Below are positions 9,674 to 20,046 of a stretch of DNA of 64,000 nt, piece by piece. A program made the position numbers and the translations under genes. Position 1 is the first letter of the stretch. Each line of letters begins with the position of its first letter. The DNA is taken from contig NZ_JACJPX010000020.1 of NCBI RefSeq assembly GCF_014696315.1, positions 1 through 64,000 on the forward strand, written 5' to 3'. A model generated the notes under the pieces. The model was not told where the DNA came from and searched no databases. It saw only the letters and a program-made list of their open reading frames with translations. This DNA is from Calothrix membranacea FACHB-236. GTDB taxonomy: Bacteria > Cyanobacteriota > Cyanobacteriia > Cyanobacteriales > Nostocaceae.

Positions 9674-10810
9674 ATGAGAATTGCTCTATTCACCGAAACC
9701 TTTTTGCCCAAGGTGGACGGTATTGTAACGCGCTTGCGTCATACCGTTGACCATCTACAGCGTCATGGAAATCAAGTTTTAGTGGTTGCCCCCGAAGGCG
9801 GAATCACCGAACATAAAGGAGCTAAAGTTTACGGCGTTACTGGCTTTCCCTTGCCATTGTATCCAGAATTAAAAATGGCATTACCTCGCCCAGCGATAGG
9901 ATACGCTGTAGAAGAGTTTAAGCCCGATATTATTCATGTCGTAAATCCAGCAGTTCTGGGTTTATCTGGGATATTTTACAGCAAAATCCTCAAAATTCCT
10001 TTAGTAGCCTCTTATCATACTCATTTACCCCAATATCTGCAACATTACGGCTTAGGGATGTTAGAAGGTGTGCTTTGGGAATTGCTAAAAGCTGGACATA
10101 ATCAAGCCGAGCTGAATCTGTGTACTTCCACTGCAATGATGGCAGAATTAACAGCACATGGTATCGAAAGAGTAGATTTGTGGCAAAGAGGGGTAGATAC
10201 AGAATTATTTCATCCTAATTTAGCCAGTACCGAAATGCGATCGCGTCTATCGCAGAATCACCCAGAAAGTCCTTTGTTACTTTATGTTGGTCGCCTGTCT
10301 GCAGAAAAAGAAATTGAGCGCATCAAACCGATTTTAGAAGCAATTCCCCAAGCGCGCTTGGCATTGGTTGGAGATGGCCCCCACCGCCAAGCGCTAGAAA
10401 AACACTTTGCTGGCACTAACACCAACTTTGTTGGCTATCTCATGGGTAGGGAATTAGGTTCGGCTTTTGCGAGTGCTGATGCCTTTATTTTTCCTTCCCG
10501 TACAGAGACACTAGGATTAGTGTTATTAGAAGCAATGGCAGCTGGTTGTCCAGTGGTAGCAGCCCGTTCTGGAGGAATACCTGATATTGTTACAGATGGG
10601 GTCAACGGCTATCTTTTTGAGCCAACAGCAGATATTCAAGGTGCAATTACCGCTACTGTTCGCCTGTTACAGGAGAAACAAGAATGTGACCTGATCCGTC
10701 AAAATGCTCGTAAAGAAGCTGAAAAGTGGGGATGGGCAAACGCCACTCGCCAGTTACAGGATTACTATGAAAAGGTAATTTACGCGCAACAATTGACAGC
10801 AGTCGTCTGA
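9674..10810 (+). CDS. sqdX: Sulfoquinovosyltransferase SqdX (GT4 glycosyltransferase)
   Basis: A 378-aa GT-B glycosyltransferase that transfers sulfoquinovose from UDP-sulfoquinovose to diacylglycerol, the last step of SQDG synthesis. The N-terminal ETFLPKVDGIVTRL block and the C-terminal nucleotide-sugar motif SRTETLGLVLLEAMAAG (E-x7-E) are typical. Pairing with sqdB supports the specific assignment over a generic GT4 enzyme. It starts with ATG 7 bp after the DUF4291 stop and is followed by about 170 bp of short repeats. Confidence 0.95.
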   Translation: MRIALFTETFLPKVDGIVTRLRHTVDHLQRHGNQVLVVAPEGGITEHKGAKVYGVTGFPLPLYPELKMALPRPAIGYAVEEFKPDIIHVVNPAVLGLSGIFYSKILKIPLVASYHTHLPQYLQHYGLGMLEGVLWELLKAGHNQAELNLCTSTAMMAELTAHGIERVDLWQRGVDTELFHPNLASTEMRSRLSQNHPESPLLLYVGRLSAEKEIERIKPILEAIPQARLALVGDGPHRQALEKHFAGTNTNFVGYLMGRELGSAFASADAFIFPSRTETLGLVLLEAMAAGCPVVAARSGGIPDIVTDGVNGYLFEPTADIQGAITATVRLLQEKQECDLIRQNARKEAEKWGWANATRQLQDYYEKVIYAQQLTAVV

Positions 10811-10850
10811 TAAAAATTTAACAGTCCCAACATTAGCAACAACTCTTCAA

Positions 10851-11018
10851 ATTCTTCAAGAGTCAAGGGTCAAGAGTCAAGGGTCAAAAGTCAAAATTAG
10901 TTTATTATCCTTGTCCCCTTGTCCCCTTGTCTCCCAATTCCCAATCCCCAATCCCCAGTCCCCAGTCCCCAATCCCCAGTCCCCAATCCCCAATCCCCAG
11001 TCCCCAATAATCCCCAGT
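10851..11018. repeat. Short tandem repeats (GTCAAGGGTCAAGA and CCCCAATCCCCAGT)
   Basis: About five GTCAAGR heptamers are followed by CTTGTCCCCTTGTC and then many CCAATCCCCAGTCC units reaching to within 5 bp of the next start codon. The repeat therefore replaces the expected ribosome binding site of the cyclase gene. Confidence 0.9.
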
Positions 11019-11022
11019 CCTC

Positions 11023-13620
11023 ATGACACTCCCTAATCCTGGTAGCGTCTTGGCTACATTAACCGAACTCACTCAAGTCAATCGTACCCACGCTTTATTG
11101 CGTCGTGTGAAAGACCTTTCTGTTAACGAATTTGTTTGTTTATTAGATTTTATTACCGCAGAATTTCAGCAATTTCTTAGAGCGATTGAATTAATCAATA
11201 ATGAAGCTCTAGAAACTATGTTGGAAAAAGTTTTAGAAGCAATCACATTAAAAATAGGTCAAATTCTGCAAGCAGAACACACAGCTATTTTTTTAGTGGA
11301 TTATGATAAAAATCAATTGTGGTCAAAGGTTCCCCAGGATAATACGCAAAAATTTTTAGAAATTCGTACTCCTATTACAGTTGGTATTCCTGGTCATGTT
11401 GCTAGTACTGGGCAATATTTAAATATAGCTGAAACTTCTACTCATCCCTTATTTAGCCCAGAATTAGAAAAGCAAATGGGCTATAAAATTCATAATATTT
11501 TATGTATGCCAGTTGTGAGCAGCAAAAATCAAACTGTAGCTGTAGTACAACTGGCCAATAAAGCTGGTGATTTGCCATTTAATCAAGATGATGAAGAACG
11601 GTTTCGGGATTTTGCTGCTTCGATTGGGATCATCTTAGAAAGTTGTCAAACTTTTTATGTTGCAGCACGCAACCAACGGGGAGCAACAGCACTTTTAAGA
11701 GCAACTCAAACTCTGGGGCAAAGCTTAGATTTAGAAGCAACTTTGCAAATAGTCATGGAGCAAGCCCGAATTTTAATGCAAGCAGATCGCAGTACTCTGT
11801 TTTTGCATCGGAAAGAAATGGGCGAACTCTGGACAAAGGTAGCCGCCGCCGCAGATGGTGCAAATACTATAGAAATCCGGATGCCCAGCAATCGTGGTAT
11901 TGTTGGCTTTGTGGCTTCCACTGGGCAAGCTGTAAATATTCCCGATGCTTATAAAGACCCCCGATTTGACCCAACGACAGATAGGAAAACTGGTTATGTA
12001 ACGCGCAATATTTTGTGTTTGCCTGTGTTTAATTCAGCAAATGAATTAATTGGTGTAACGCAGTTAATTAATAAGCAGCAAGGGAGCTTTACTGCCTCCG
12101 ATGAAGAATTTATGCGGGCTTTTAATATCCAAGCTGGAATTGCTTTGGAAAATGCTCGTTTATTTGAAAATGTACTGTTAGAAAAACAGTATCAAAAAGA
12201 CATTTTACAAAGTTTGTCTGATGCGGTTATTTCTACAGATATGGAAGGGAGAATTGTCACTATTAATGATGCCGCATTAGCATTACTGGGTTGTCCTGTT
12301 AGAGATACAAATACAAAATCTAATAAGCGTTTGTGGGAACAAAATTTACTCGGTCGCCTGGTTTGGGAAGTGGTGCCAATTGAAAATCTGCAAATGCGCT
12401 TGGAAGATAGTTTAAAAACAGGGGCTAAACATTACGTTCCTGAGCAAAGTTTGACTGTGGGATTATATCCCATCCAAAGTTCTGATACTAAGTTGCCAAG
12501 TGAAACTTTAGATGCAGGAGTTTGGACGCAGCATTTTATTTTGGCAGTCCGCGATCGCACTAATCCAGATGTGTTTATTCCCTGGAATCAACCCCTGACT
12601 CCCCAATCGAAGTTTTTGAGTGCTAGCGAGGTACAAAAGTTAGAACGCAGCCTTAATTTAACAGTGAATCCCCTAACTAATCCAGAAGGCGGCGTGAGAG
12701 GTGGCTTAGTTGTCTTAGAAGACATCAGCCGCGAAAAACGCATGAAAACTACCATGTACCGCTATCTCACCCCCCATGTAGCTGAACAGGTCATGGCTTT
12801 GGGGGAAGATGCTTTAATGGTGGGGGAACGCAAGGAAGTCACCATCTTATTTTCCGATATCCGCGGTTACACCACACTCACAGAAAATCTGGGGGCGGCG
12901 GAGGTAGTATCGCTGCTGAATCAATATTTTGAAACGATGGTAGAGGCAGTATTTAACCATGAAGGCACCCTCGATAAATTTATTGGTGATGCTTTAATGG
13001 CAGTATTTGGCGCACCTTTACCGCTGACGGAAAATCACGCCTGGCGTTCTGTACAAGCAGCCTTAGATATGCGCCAACGCCTAGCAGAATTTAATCGTCG
13101 GCGGATTATTCAATCACAACCACAAATTAATATTGGAATTGGTATTAGTTCGGGAGAAGTGGTTTCTGGTAACATCGGTTCCCACAAACGCATGGATTAC
13201 ACAGTCATCGGCGATGGCGTAAATTTAAGTTCCCGCTTGGAAGCTGTCACCAAAGAATATGGTTGTGACATTATTTTGAGCGAATTTACCTACCAGCTTT
13301 GCAGCGATCGCATTTGGACGCGTCAACTAGATAAAATCCGCGTCAAAGGTAAGTATCAAGCGGTAAATATCTATGAATTAATTGGCGATCGCACTCAACC
13401 CCTTGATGACGCTACCCAAGAATTTCTGTTTTATTACCAGTCGGGACGCATGGCTTACTTGGCACGGAACTTTACCCGCGCGATCGCCTGCTTTGAAGCC
13501 GCGAAAAACCTTCGCCCCCAAGACCAAGCAGTTAATATCCATCTAGAACGCTCTTATAACTACCAAAAAACACCACCCCATGATTCTTGGGATGGTGTCT
13601 GGACAATGACCAATAAATAA
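11023..13620 (+). CDS. cyaB: CyaB-type adenylate cyclase (GAF-GAF-PAS-CHD-TPR)
   Basis: An 865-aa soluble class III adenylate cyclase with the architecture of Anabaena CyaB1/CyaB2. GAF-A lies at about 60-210 and GAF-B at 225-385 (cAMP-binding type; [14 protein letters not shown] resembles the NKFDE motif), PAS at about 395-520, the cyclase domain at about 590-790, and a short TPR at the end. Metal aspartates are in FSDIRG and [11 protein letters not shown]. The base-specifying pair is Lys (TLDKF) and Thr (DYTVIGDG), as in CyaB1, which argues for ATP over GTP. The ATG directly follows CCCCAGT repeats with no clear ribosome site. Whether it is CyaB1 or CyaB2 is not decided. Confidence 0.93.
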   Translation: MTLPNPGSVLATLTELTQVNRTHALLRRVKDLSVNEFVCLLDFITAEFQQFLRAIELINNEALETMLEKVLEAITLKIGQILQAEHTAIFLVDYDKNQLWSKVPQDNTQKFLEIRTPITVGIPGHVASTGQYLNIAETSTHPLFSPELEKQMGYKIHNILCMPVVSSKNQTVAVVQLANKAGDLPFNQDDEERFRDFAASIGIILESCQTFYVAARNQRGATALLRATQTLGQSLDLEATLQIVMEQARILMQADRSTLFLHRKEMGELWTKVAAAADGANTIEIRMPSNRGIVGFVASTGQAVNIPDAYKDPRFDPTTDRKTGYVTRNILCLPVFNSANELIGVTQLINKQQGSFTASDEEFMRAFNIQAGIALENARLFENVLLEKQYQKDILQSLSDAVISTDMEGRIVTINDAALALLGCPVRDTNTKSNKRLWEQNLLGRLVWEVVPIENLQMRLEDSLKTGAKHYVPEQSLTVGLYPIQSSDTKLPSETLDAGVWTQHFILAVRDRTNPDVFIPWNQPLTPQSKFLSASEVQKLERSLNLTVNPLTNPEGGVRGGLVVLEDISREKRMKTTMYRYLTPHVAEQVMALGEDALMVGERKEVTILFSDIRGYTTLTENLGAAEVVSLLNQYFETMVEAVFNHEGTLDKFIGDALMAVFGAPLPLTENHAWRSVQAALDMRQRLAEFNRRRIIQSQPQINIGIGISSGEVVSGNIGSHKRMDYTVIGDGVNLSSRLEAVTKEYGCDIILSEFTYQLCSDRIWTRQLDKIRVKGKYQAVNIYELIGDRTQPLDDATQEFLFYYQSGRMAYLARNFTRAIACFEAAKNLRPQDQAVNIHLERSYNYQKTPPHDSWDGVWTMTNK

Positions 13621-13621
13621 G

Positions 13622-13655
13622 GGATGGGGCATTGGGCATGGGGCATTGGGCATTT
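13622..13655. repeat. GGGCATTGGGCATGG repeat
   Basis: A short run of GGGCATTGGGCATGG units directly after the cyclase stop, the same family as at 7481 and 36873. Confidence 0.8.
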
Positions 13656-13781
13656 ATTATTTGTTATTTCTCCCTCTGCTTCCCCTCTCGTTCTTTCCAA
13701 GTCAGCTATCAAACATATGTACACCAGTTTATAAAAATTCTTCTTACTAATTTCTAACCCCTAACCCCTAGCCCCTAGTCC

Positions 13782-14069
13782 CTAGCCTTCAGGAGGTTTA
13801 TCCTGATTATCTTGGTCATCCTGAAAAGGATTTTCACCAATTCTCAATTGTTTTTTTGTACGTTTTAATTGTTTCCAAAGATCCTTAATTTGTTCGTATG
13901 CTTCTTCTGGTGGTAATTTCCCCCCAGTTTCTAAGTTACAAATGTAACTTACACGTTGGGCAAATTCCTGTAGATTAGAATTGAAAACTAAGTTTTCTGG
14001 CTTCACATGACCGTAGTAACGGCCACGAGGGTAGAGAAAATCATCTTTACTCACTATATTTTTCTCCAT
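13782..14069 (-). CDS. Small conserved cyanobacterial protein (DUF7219-like), 95 aa
   Basis: The core DDFLYPRGRYYGHVKPENLV, then EFAQRVSYICNLETGGK and the helix EEAYEQIKDLWKQLKRTKK, is a pattern I know from small conserved cyanobacterial proteins of unknown function. The DUF7219 name is from memory. The C-terminal tail is acidic and Asp/Gln-rich. The ATG at 14069 is the only good start; GGGGGAG lies about 10 nt upstream. It is a single gene, convergent with the cyclase gene. Confidence 0.7.
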   Translation of the reverse strand: MEKNIVSKDDFLYPRGRYYGHVKPENLVFNSNLQEFAQRVSYICNLETGGKLPPEEAYEQIKDLWKQLKRTKKQLRIGENPFQDDQDNQDKPPEG

Positions 14070-14643
14070 TTATTCAACTCCCCCTGTGTTTATATTCTGA
14101 AGCTGAATCTCTAGCCAATCTACATCTATTTTTTGTCCAGTCGGGAGTAATTGCAAAATTAAACCTCTCTGGTGTAAACCTTTTGGGTAAATTTGTCAAT
14201 TTTGATGGTGCTAGGGATTATAAAGCTGACAATCATTAAATAGTAGACTTAAAAACAAAGTGTTTTATTAACGTACAAAAAGTAATCTAGTTTACGCTCC
14301 TTGTGCTGTCCAATTCATTACATTTTAGTGCATCATTCCAGGAAAAAACTCATATCATTAAGTATACAGAAAGTATTATTAATAATGTATTAATATATAC
14401 TATAATGCGCTAAATATAGTAAGATGCATTTTTCTTTATTCATCAACAAATTTATATAGATTGTCAAAAAGTACTCGTGATTGACAGCGTAAAATTAGGT
14501 CAAATAACGATGGGAGTTAGCTAGCTACCAGTGGTAATTAACCCCTGAGTGATGAATCATAGCGAATGGCTAATAACTAAAGATAAAATGGTTTAGCCTC
14601 AAAAACCAAAATCTGCCCATCACCTGTAAATTTACTGCCAACC
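14070..14643. other. Intergenic, 574 bp, AT-rich, upstream of purC
   Basis: No coding frame of note. It contains an NtcA-like site (14282-14295) and an AT-rich tract of TATTAATAATG/TATATAC type at 14370-14420. The purC promoter must lie here. Confidence 0.5.
14282..14324 (+). promoter_or_regulatory. NtcA-like site with -10 box
   Basis: GTAATCTAGTTTAC fits GTA-N8-TAC exactly (14282-14295). TACATT (14319-14324), a TAN3T-type -10 box, follows 23 nt later, the spacing of NtcA-activated promoters. The nearest plus-strand gene, purC, starts about 320 bp further on, so either a long leader or an unseen small RNA would be transcribed. A chance match is possible. Confidence 0.3.
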
Positions 14644-15381
14644 ATGTCTGTTAATTCCAAGTTATACGAAGGCAAAGCAAAAATACTCTATACGACGGAA
14701 GATCCTGAAATCTTACTGGCTGATTATAAAGACGATGCCACAGCCTTTAATGCCCAAAAACGTGGCAGTATCATAGGTAAAGGAAATATTAATTGCACTA
14801 TTTCTAGCAAACTGTTTCAGCAGTTAGAGGCTAAGGGTATTAAAACTCACTTTATTGATAGCCCCGCCCCAAACCAAATGCGGGTAAAGGCTGTGAAGAT
14901 TTTACCCTTAGAGGTAGTTGTGCGGAATATTGCTGCTGGTAGCCTGTGTCAACAAACAGGGCTACCATTGGGCACAATACTAAAACAGCCTTTGGTAGAG
15001 TTTTACTACAAAAACGACGCATTAGGAGATCCGTTATTAACACGCGATCGCCTCTACCTGCTGGAACTAGCGACTTTGGAACAAGTTGAGACAATTACCC
15101 ATCTAGCATTGCAAATCAACGAGTTTCTACGGGACTTTTGGCAGCGATGTCGTATTACACTAGTAGACTTCAAACTAGAGTTTGGCGTTGATTCACATCA
15201 GCAGGTGCTGTTGGCAGATGAAATTAGCCCCGACACTTGTCGGTTGTGGGATACAGCAGAAGCGGATACTAACCGTCGGGTAATGGACAAAGACCGCTTT
15301 CGCAAGGACTTAGGAAATGTAGAAGATGCTTACCAGGAGGTTTTACAAAGAGTGTTACAAGCTGTAGGAACTGAAGTATGA
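14644..15381 (+). CDS. purC: SAICAR synthetase PurC
   Basis: Phosphoribosylaminoimidazole-succinocarboxamide synthase, step 7 of purine synthesis, joining CAIR and aspartate with ATP. The N-terminal KLYEGKAKILY, the VVVRNIAAGSL block and DEISPDTCRLWD are signature motifs, and 245 aa is the normal length. The start ATG follows CTGCCAACC with no strong ribosome site. In several cyanobacteria purC lies ahead of omp85 and the lpx genes, as here. Confidence 0.97.
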   Translation: MSVNSKLYEGKAKILYTTEDPEILLADYKDDATAFNAQKRGSIIGKGNINCTISSKLFQQLEAKGIKTHFIDSPAPNQMRVKAVKILPLEVVVRNIAAGSLCQQTGLPLGTILKQPLVEFYYKNDALGDPLLTRDRLYLLELATLEQVETITHLALQINEFLRDFWQRCRITLVDFKLEFGVDSHQQVLLADEISPDTCRLWDTAEADTNRRVMDKDRFRKDLGNVEDAYQEVLQRVLQAVGTEV

Positions 15382-15564
15382 AGTATGAAGTATGAAGTAT
15401 GAAATTAACCCACCCATAAAGTGAAACAGGAAAAACCCATCCACAAGTACTAATTACTCTTAGGGTTTTCACCTATTCCTCATTTCATCCTTCATCCTTT
15501 ATCCTTCATCCTTTTCATAATTGCTTTTTGATGGTGTGTGGACGAGAAGAGGAATTTAAATAAA

Positions 15565-18219
15565 ATGCGTTTATCTCCCGCAATGGTGGCAGCAGTAGCA
15601 ATTGCAGCCCCTTTAGGTAACCCCATAAGTGCAAATGCACAAACAGCTAACCCAGATTTAGATTTGTCACAACCAGTAGAGGTGTTGACACCGACGACAA
15701 ATCAGCAGTCTGAAAATGGTATTGCTCAAGAACAATCCGGTGAACAAGCCCAATCTGTTGCTACCTTCCCCCAAGCAGCAGCGGTGAAAAGTTCTCAGCC
15801 TCAGACTGTGGCTACCTTAGCAATTCCAGCAGCAAATAAGACACAAGCAGTCATAGTGCCAACTGCGGCACCAACTACCCCAAGTGCAGGGGTAAAGGCA
15901 CTACAAGGTCTGCAGTCTCGTAATATTGCCGCTTTGCCCATTCAGCCAGCAAATACGGCAACCAAATCCGTCATTTTTGTGCCTACCGCCACACCTAACA
16001 CCTCTAGCGCTGGGGTAAAGGCACTCCAGGGTCTGCAATCGCGCAATATCGCTGTCTCTCCCATTCAGATAGCACAAACACCGGAAACAACACCGCAGCC
16101 GACTCCAGAGGAAGCAACTCCTCAGCCAACGCTCCAACAAGCTCCACAAACAACTCCCCAGCCAACAACCCCGCAACCAACGCTCCAACAAGCTCCGCAA
16201 ACCACCCCTCAGCCAACAACCCCGCAACCAACGCTCCAACAAGCTCCGCAAACAACTCCACAGCAAACAACCCCACAACCCACGCCTGGTACGCAACAAC
16301 CAGCACCGTCTCCGGCTCCTGGTACTACTCCACCTTTGGGTACACCTGTGTTTCCTACAAATCCAGATACCACTACAGAATCGAGTGAACCCCGTGTGTT
16401 GGTATCGGAAGTTGCCGTGAGAGCGCAAGCAGGACAACTAACACCAGAACTGGAAAATCAAGTTTATTCTGTCGTTCGTACCCAGCCAGGAAGAACAACC
16501 ACCCGTACTCAACTCCAAGAAGATATCAATGCTATCTTTGGTACTGGCTTCTTCTCAAATGTCCAAGCAGTGCCAGAAGATACGCCATTGGGAGTCCGGG
16601 TCAGCTTTGTTGTGCAACCCAACCCCACCCTCACCAAAGTCCAAATCCAAGCGAATCCTGGTACTAGCGTGGCCTCAGTACTGCCACAAAACACAGCAGA
16701 CGAAGTTTTCCGCGATCAGTATGGTAAAATCCTCAACTTGCGTGACTTGCAAGAAGGTATCAAGCAATTAACCAAACGCTATCAAGATAAAGGTTATGTA
16801 CTGGCAAATGTCATCGGCGCACCCCAAGTCTCAGAAAATGGGGTTGTGACTTTGCAAGTCGCAGAAGGGGTCGTAGAGAATATTAGAGTTCGGTTCCGCA
16901 ATAAAGAAGGTCAGGAAACAGACGAGCAAGGACAACCAATTCGGGGGCGGACACAGGATTACATCATTACCCGAGAATTAGAGTTAAAGCCAGGGCAAGT
17001 CTTCAACCGCAATACAGTGCAAAAAGACCTGCAACGGGTGTATGGGTTGGGCATATTTGAAGATGTTAACGTTTCCCTCGACCCTGGTAGCGACCCCAGC
17101 CGGGTAGATGTAGTAGTGAACGTAGCTGAACGTAATAGTGGTTCGATTGCCGCAGGTGCAGGGATTAGTTCCGCCAGCGGACTATTTGGTACTATTAGTT
17201 ACCAACAGCAAAACCTCAATGGTAGAAACCAAAGATTAGGCGCAGAGTTGCAAGTAGGTGAAAGAGAACTACTATTTGACCTGCGCTTTACAGATCCTTG
17301 GATTGACGGCGACCCTTACCGCACTTCCTACACCGCCAATATTTTCCGTCGTCGTTCCATTTCCTTGATTTTTGACGGCAAAGACCAAAATATTGAGACA
17401 TTCGCCCCAGGAGACACAGAAGGCGATCGCCCCCGTGTTGTCCGCTTAGGTGGTGGTGTAACATTTACACGTCCGCTATCTGCTAATCCCTTTGGTAATT
17501 CTGAATGGACTGCTTCAGCTGGTTTCCAATATCAACGGGTTTCCACCAAAGATGCTGATGGTAATAGCAGAACCCAAGGGACAATTTACCAGAATGGGCT
17601 ACCAACAGAACTGATTCCCCTCACGCAATCGGGGTCAGGTGATGACGATTTATTTCTATTACAGGTGGGAGCGCAGCGCGATCGCCGTAATAACCCCTTA
17701 CAACCCACTAGCGGTTCTTATCTCCGTTTCGGGGTCGATCAGTCAGTTCCCATCGGACAAGGTAACATTTTCCTCACCAGGTTACGGGGAAGCTACAGCC
17801 AATATATCCCCATTAGTTTATTAAGCTTCAGCAAAGGGCCGCAAACTTTGGCTTTTAACTTGCAAGGAGGCACAGTTTTAGGTGACTTACCCCCCTATGA
17901 AGCCTTTACCTTAGGCGGTAGTAACTCCGTACGGGGTTATGAAGAAGGCACATTAACCAGCGCTCGCAGTTACGTGCAAGCCTCAGTTGAGTATCGCTTC
18001 CCCGTATTTTCCGTAGTGAGTGGCGCATTATTTTTCGATTATGGTAGTGATTTAGGCACCAGTACCAGAGCCGCAGAATTGCTGAATAAAAACGGTAGTG
18101 GCTTCGGCTACGGCTTAGGCGTGCGTGTGCAATCACCATTAGGGCCAATTCGCATTGACTACGGTGTCAATGACGACGGTGACAGCCGCATCAACTTTGG
18201 CATTGGGGAAAGGTTTTAA
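15565..18219 (+). CDS. Omp85/BamA-family outer membrane assembly protein
   Basis: The cyanobacterial Omp85 (Toc75 relative) that inserts beta-barrel proteins into the outer membrane. The ATG at 15565 starts a signal peptide (MRLSPAMVAAVAIAAPLG, cut near ANAQ) and is preceded by AGAAGAGGA; a GTG nine codons earlier is less likely. Residues about 30-280 are a Pro/Gln/Thr-rich linker with internal repeats. Three POTRA domains follow (about 285-545), then the 16-strand barrel, including the RGYEEG motif (GGSNSVRGYEEG) of the L6 loop. The protein ends in Phe (FGIGERF), as is normal for outer-membrane proteins. It heads the lpxC-fabZ-lpxA-lpxB series. Confidence 0.95.
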   Translation: MRLSPAMVAAVAIAAPLGNPISANAQTANPDLDLSQPVEVLTPTTNQQSENGIAQEQSGEQAQSVATFPQAAAVKSSQPQTVATLAIPAANKTQAVIVPTAAPTTPSAGVKALQGLQSRNIAALPIQPANTATKSVIFVPTATPNTSSAGVKALQGLQSRNIAVSPIQIAQTPETTPQPTPEEATPQPTLQQAPQTTPQPTTPQPTLQQAPQTTPQPTTPQPTLQQAPQTTPQQTTPQPTPGTQQPAPSPAPGTTPPLGTPVFPTNPDTTTESSEPRVLVSEVAVRAQAGQLTPELENQVYSVVRTQPGRTTTRTQLQEDINAIFGTGFFSNVQAVPEDTPLGVRVSFVVQPNPTLTKVQIQANPGTSVASVLPQNTADEVFRDQYGKILNLRDLQEGIKQLTKRYQDKGYVLANVIGAPQVSENGVVTLQVAEGVVENIRVRFRNKEGQETDEQGQPIRGRTQDYIITRELELKPGQVFNRNTVQKDLQRVYGLGIFEDVNVSLDPGSDPSRVDVVVNVAERNSGSIAAGAGISSASGLFGTISYQQQNLNGRNQRLGAELQVGERELLFDLRFTDPWIDGDPYRTSYTANIFRRRSISLIFDGKDQNIETFAPGDTEGDRPRVVRLGGGVTFTRPLSANPFGNSEWTASAGFQYQRVSTKDADGNSRTQGTIYQNGLPTELIPLTQSGSGDDDLFLLQVGAQRDRRNNPLQPTSGSYLRFGVDQSVPIGQGNIFLTRLRGSYSQYIPISLLSFSKGPQTLAFNLQGGTVLGDLPPYEAFTLGGSNSVRGYEEGTLTSARSYVQASVEYRFPVFSVVSGALFFDYGSDLGTSTRAAELLNKNGSGFGYGLGVRVQSPLGPIRIDYGVNDDGDSRINFGIGERF
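15841..16066 (+). repeat. Two in-frame repeats of about 123 bp in omp85
   Basis: The segment encoding SAGVKALQGLQSRNIA occurs twice (near 15885 and 16008) with similar flanks (PTAAPTTPS versus PTATPNTSS). This indicates an internal duplication in the linker before the POTRA domains. Confidence 0.8.
16123..16275 (+). repeat. Three 51-bp tandem repeats in omp85
   Basis: Three near-identical 51-bp units encode the 17-residue QPTLQQAPQTTPQPTTP. The period keeps the frame, so copy number can vary by slippage without disrupting the gene. Confidence 0.9.
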
Positions 18220-18228
18220 ATGGATATA

Positions 18229-18384
18229 GGGCATAGGGCATAGGGCATGGGGCATTGGGCATAGGATATTTGGTAATAGGTAATAGTAATTTCCCCTTGT
18301 CTCCTTGTCTCCTTGTCCCCTTGTCCCCTTGTCCCCCCTGCTCTTTCCCAGTCCCCAATCCCCAATCCCCAGTCCCTAGTCCCC
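18229..18384. repeat. Short tandem repeats before lpxC
   Basis: GGGCATAGGGCAT units, then CTTGTCTCCTTGTCC units, then CCAATCCCCAGTCC units run from the omp85 stop almost to the lpxC start. They create a false N-terminal extension of lpxC. Confidence 0.9.
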
Positions 18385-18390
18385 AAAATT

Positions 18391-19242
18391 ATGCAACAAC
18401 ACACAATAGCCGCAGAAATCACTCAAACCGGAGTAGGACTGCATAGCGGTGTGAATACTCAGGTGCGAATACTACCAGCCGAAGTAGGTAGCGGGCGCTA
18501 CTTTGTGCGAGTCGATTTACCAGATTCGCCGCTTATTCCGGCGCAAGTTGCCGCAGTTAGTCAAACGGTTCTCTCTACCCAATTGGGTAAAGGCGTGGCT
18601 TCTGTCCGCACTGTAGAGCATTTATTGGCTTCTCTGGTAGGTATGGGTGTAGATAACGCCCGAATTGAAATTGATGGGCCAGAAGTGCCGCTAATGGATG
18701 GTTCAGCAAGGATATGGACGGAAAGCATCGCTCAAGTGGGATTGCGATCGCAATCCGTGGCTGAAGAAAAATCACCCCTAGCTATTCCAGATCCAATTTG
18801 GATTTATGAGGGTGATACGTTTGTGGCGGCTATCCCCGCACCAGAAACTCGTTTTAGCTATGGTATTGACTTTGAACTGACTGCTATTGGTAATCAATGG
18901 CACAGTTGGTCACCCCGATCTGAAAAAGAAAACTCTTATGCAGACTTCGCTATAGAAATTGCTCCCGCCCGTACTTTTGGTTTATTGCATCAAATAGAAC
19001 ATTTGCAAAAGTCTGGGTTGATCAAAGGTGGTAGTTTAGAAAATGCCCTTGTTTGCGGCCCTGATGGATGGTTAAATCCACCATTAAGATTTGCAAATGA
19101 GCCAGTACGTCATAAAATCTTGGATTTAGTAGGAGATTTGAGTTTAGTGGGAAATATCCCCTGCGCTCACTTCTTAGCGTATAAGGCCAGCCACAATTTA
19201 CACATTCAACTGGCACAAAGAATTTTAGATTTGAGATTTTAG
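18391..19242 (+). CDS. lpxC: UDP-3-O-acyl-GlcNAc deacetylase LpxC
   Basis: The zinc enzyme of the committed step of lipid A synthesis. The ATG at 18391 gives [20 protein letters not shown], the family's usual start; the 26 codons upstream come from repeat DNA. Zinc ligands are seen in TVEHLLASL (His) and in [11 protein letters not shown] (His and Asp). Length is 283 aa, slightly shorter than the 305-aa E. coli enzyme. fabZ follows 86 bp later. Confidence 0.96.
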   Translation: MQQHTIAAEITQTGVGLHSGVNTQVRILPAEVGSGRYFVRVDLPDSPLIPAQVAAVSQTVLSTQLGKGVASVRTVEHLLASLVGMGVDNARIEIDGPEVPLMDGSARIWTESIAQVGLRSQSVAEEKSPLAIPDPIWIYEGDTFVAAIPAPETRFSYGIDFELTAIGNQWHSWSPRSEKENSYADFAIEIAPARTFGLLHQIEHLQKSGLIKGGSLENALVCGPDGWLNPPLRFANEPVRHKILDLVGDLSLVGNIPCAHFLAYKASHNLHIQLAQRILDLRF

Positions 19243-19328
19243 ATTTTGGATTGATGCAAAAATCTGAAGTTATAACTCTAAAATTCCGTCGCTGACTTGA
19301 TTCCAGATAAAAAACAAACACATAGCCA

Positions 19329-19844
19329 ATGACAACCCTCACCGAAGCCAATACCGTCGATGCGATCGCATCTGCTGCTAATGATGACAATCAAAGCGCA
19401 CCAGAGCCAAAGAAAACCTTCGCCATTGAAGAGATTCAAAGCCTTTTGCCCCATCGCTACCCATTTTTACTGGTAGATAAAATTATTGACTATGTACCTG
19501 GCAAACTAGCGGTAGGCGTGAAAAATGTCACTTTTAATGAACCCCATTTTCAAGGACATTTCCCAGGACGGCCACTGATGCCTGGAGTGCTAATTGTCGA
19601 AGCAATGGCACAGGTAGGCGGTATGGTCATGACACAGCTACCGGAGTTAGAAGGTGGACTATTCGTGTTTGCTGGGATTGATAAAGTCCGCTTCCGTCGG
19701 CAAGTAGTTCCCGGAGATCAGCTAATTATGACCGTGGAACTGTTGTGGGTTAAACAACGTCGTTTCGGTAAAATGCAAGGTCGTGCTGAAGTTGACGGTC
19801 AGTTAGCGGCTGAAGGCGAATTAATGTTTTCTCTTGTAAACTAA
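19329..19844 (+). CDS. fabZ: (3R)-hydroxyacyl-ACP dehydratase FabZ
   Basis: A hot-dog-fold dehydratase of type II fatty acid synthesis that shares its hydroxyacyl-ACP pool with lipid A synthesis. The motifs [25 protein letters not shown] (catalytic His) and VEAMAQ (catalytic Glu) are all present. A 35-residue N-terminal extension, Ala/Asp/Ser-rich, precedes the domain, so the protein is 171 aa against about 150 in E. coli. Its place between lpxC and lpxA is conserved. Confidence 0.97.
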   Translation: MTTLTEANTVDAIASAANDDNQSAPEPKKTFAIEEIQSLLPHRYPFLLVDKIIDYVPGKLAVGVKNVTFNEPHFQGHFPGRPLMPGVLIVEAMAQVGGMVMTQLPELEGGLFVFAGIDKVRFRRQVVPGDQLIMTVELLWVKQRRFGKMQGRAEVDGQLAAEGELMFSLVN

Positions 19845-20046
19845 AAACCTGCTCTTGTGGTGAGCGCACAGCCGTGATGTGCTTTTTACTGAGACCTGAA
19901 AAAGGATAACAGTAAAATTAATCAGCCACAAGAGTAATTTATAATTTTTAAATTTCGCTGCCCTCACACTTAACTTGCTTTGCCCGACACTTTCGTAACT
20001 GAATACTCAAAAGTTCAGCACTCATGACAGTTCTGGAGATTTACCC

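Noticed and set aside
15901-16437. Long minus-strand frame (178 aa, rich in Arg, Leu, Trp and Cys) inside omp85
   Set aside because: It is the mirror of the Pro/Gln/Thr repeat codons of omp85 and has no family features.
19850-19940. CTCTTGTGG...CCACAAGAG inverted arms between fabZ and lpxA considered as an RNA gene
   Set aside because: The arms are about 70 nt apart, match no RNA family I know, and may be chance or a weak terminator.
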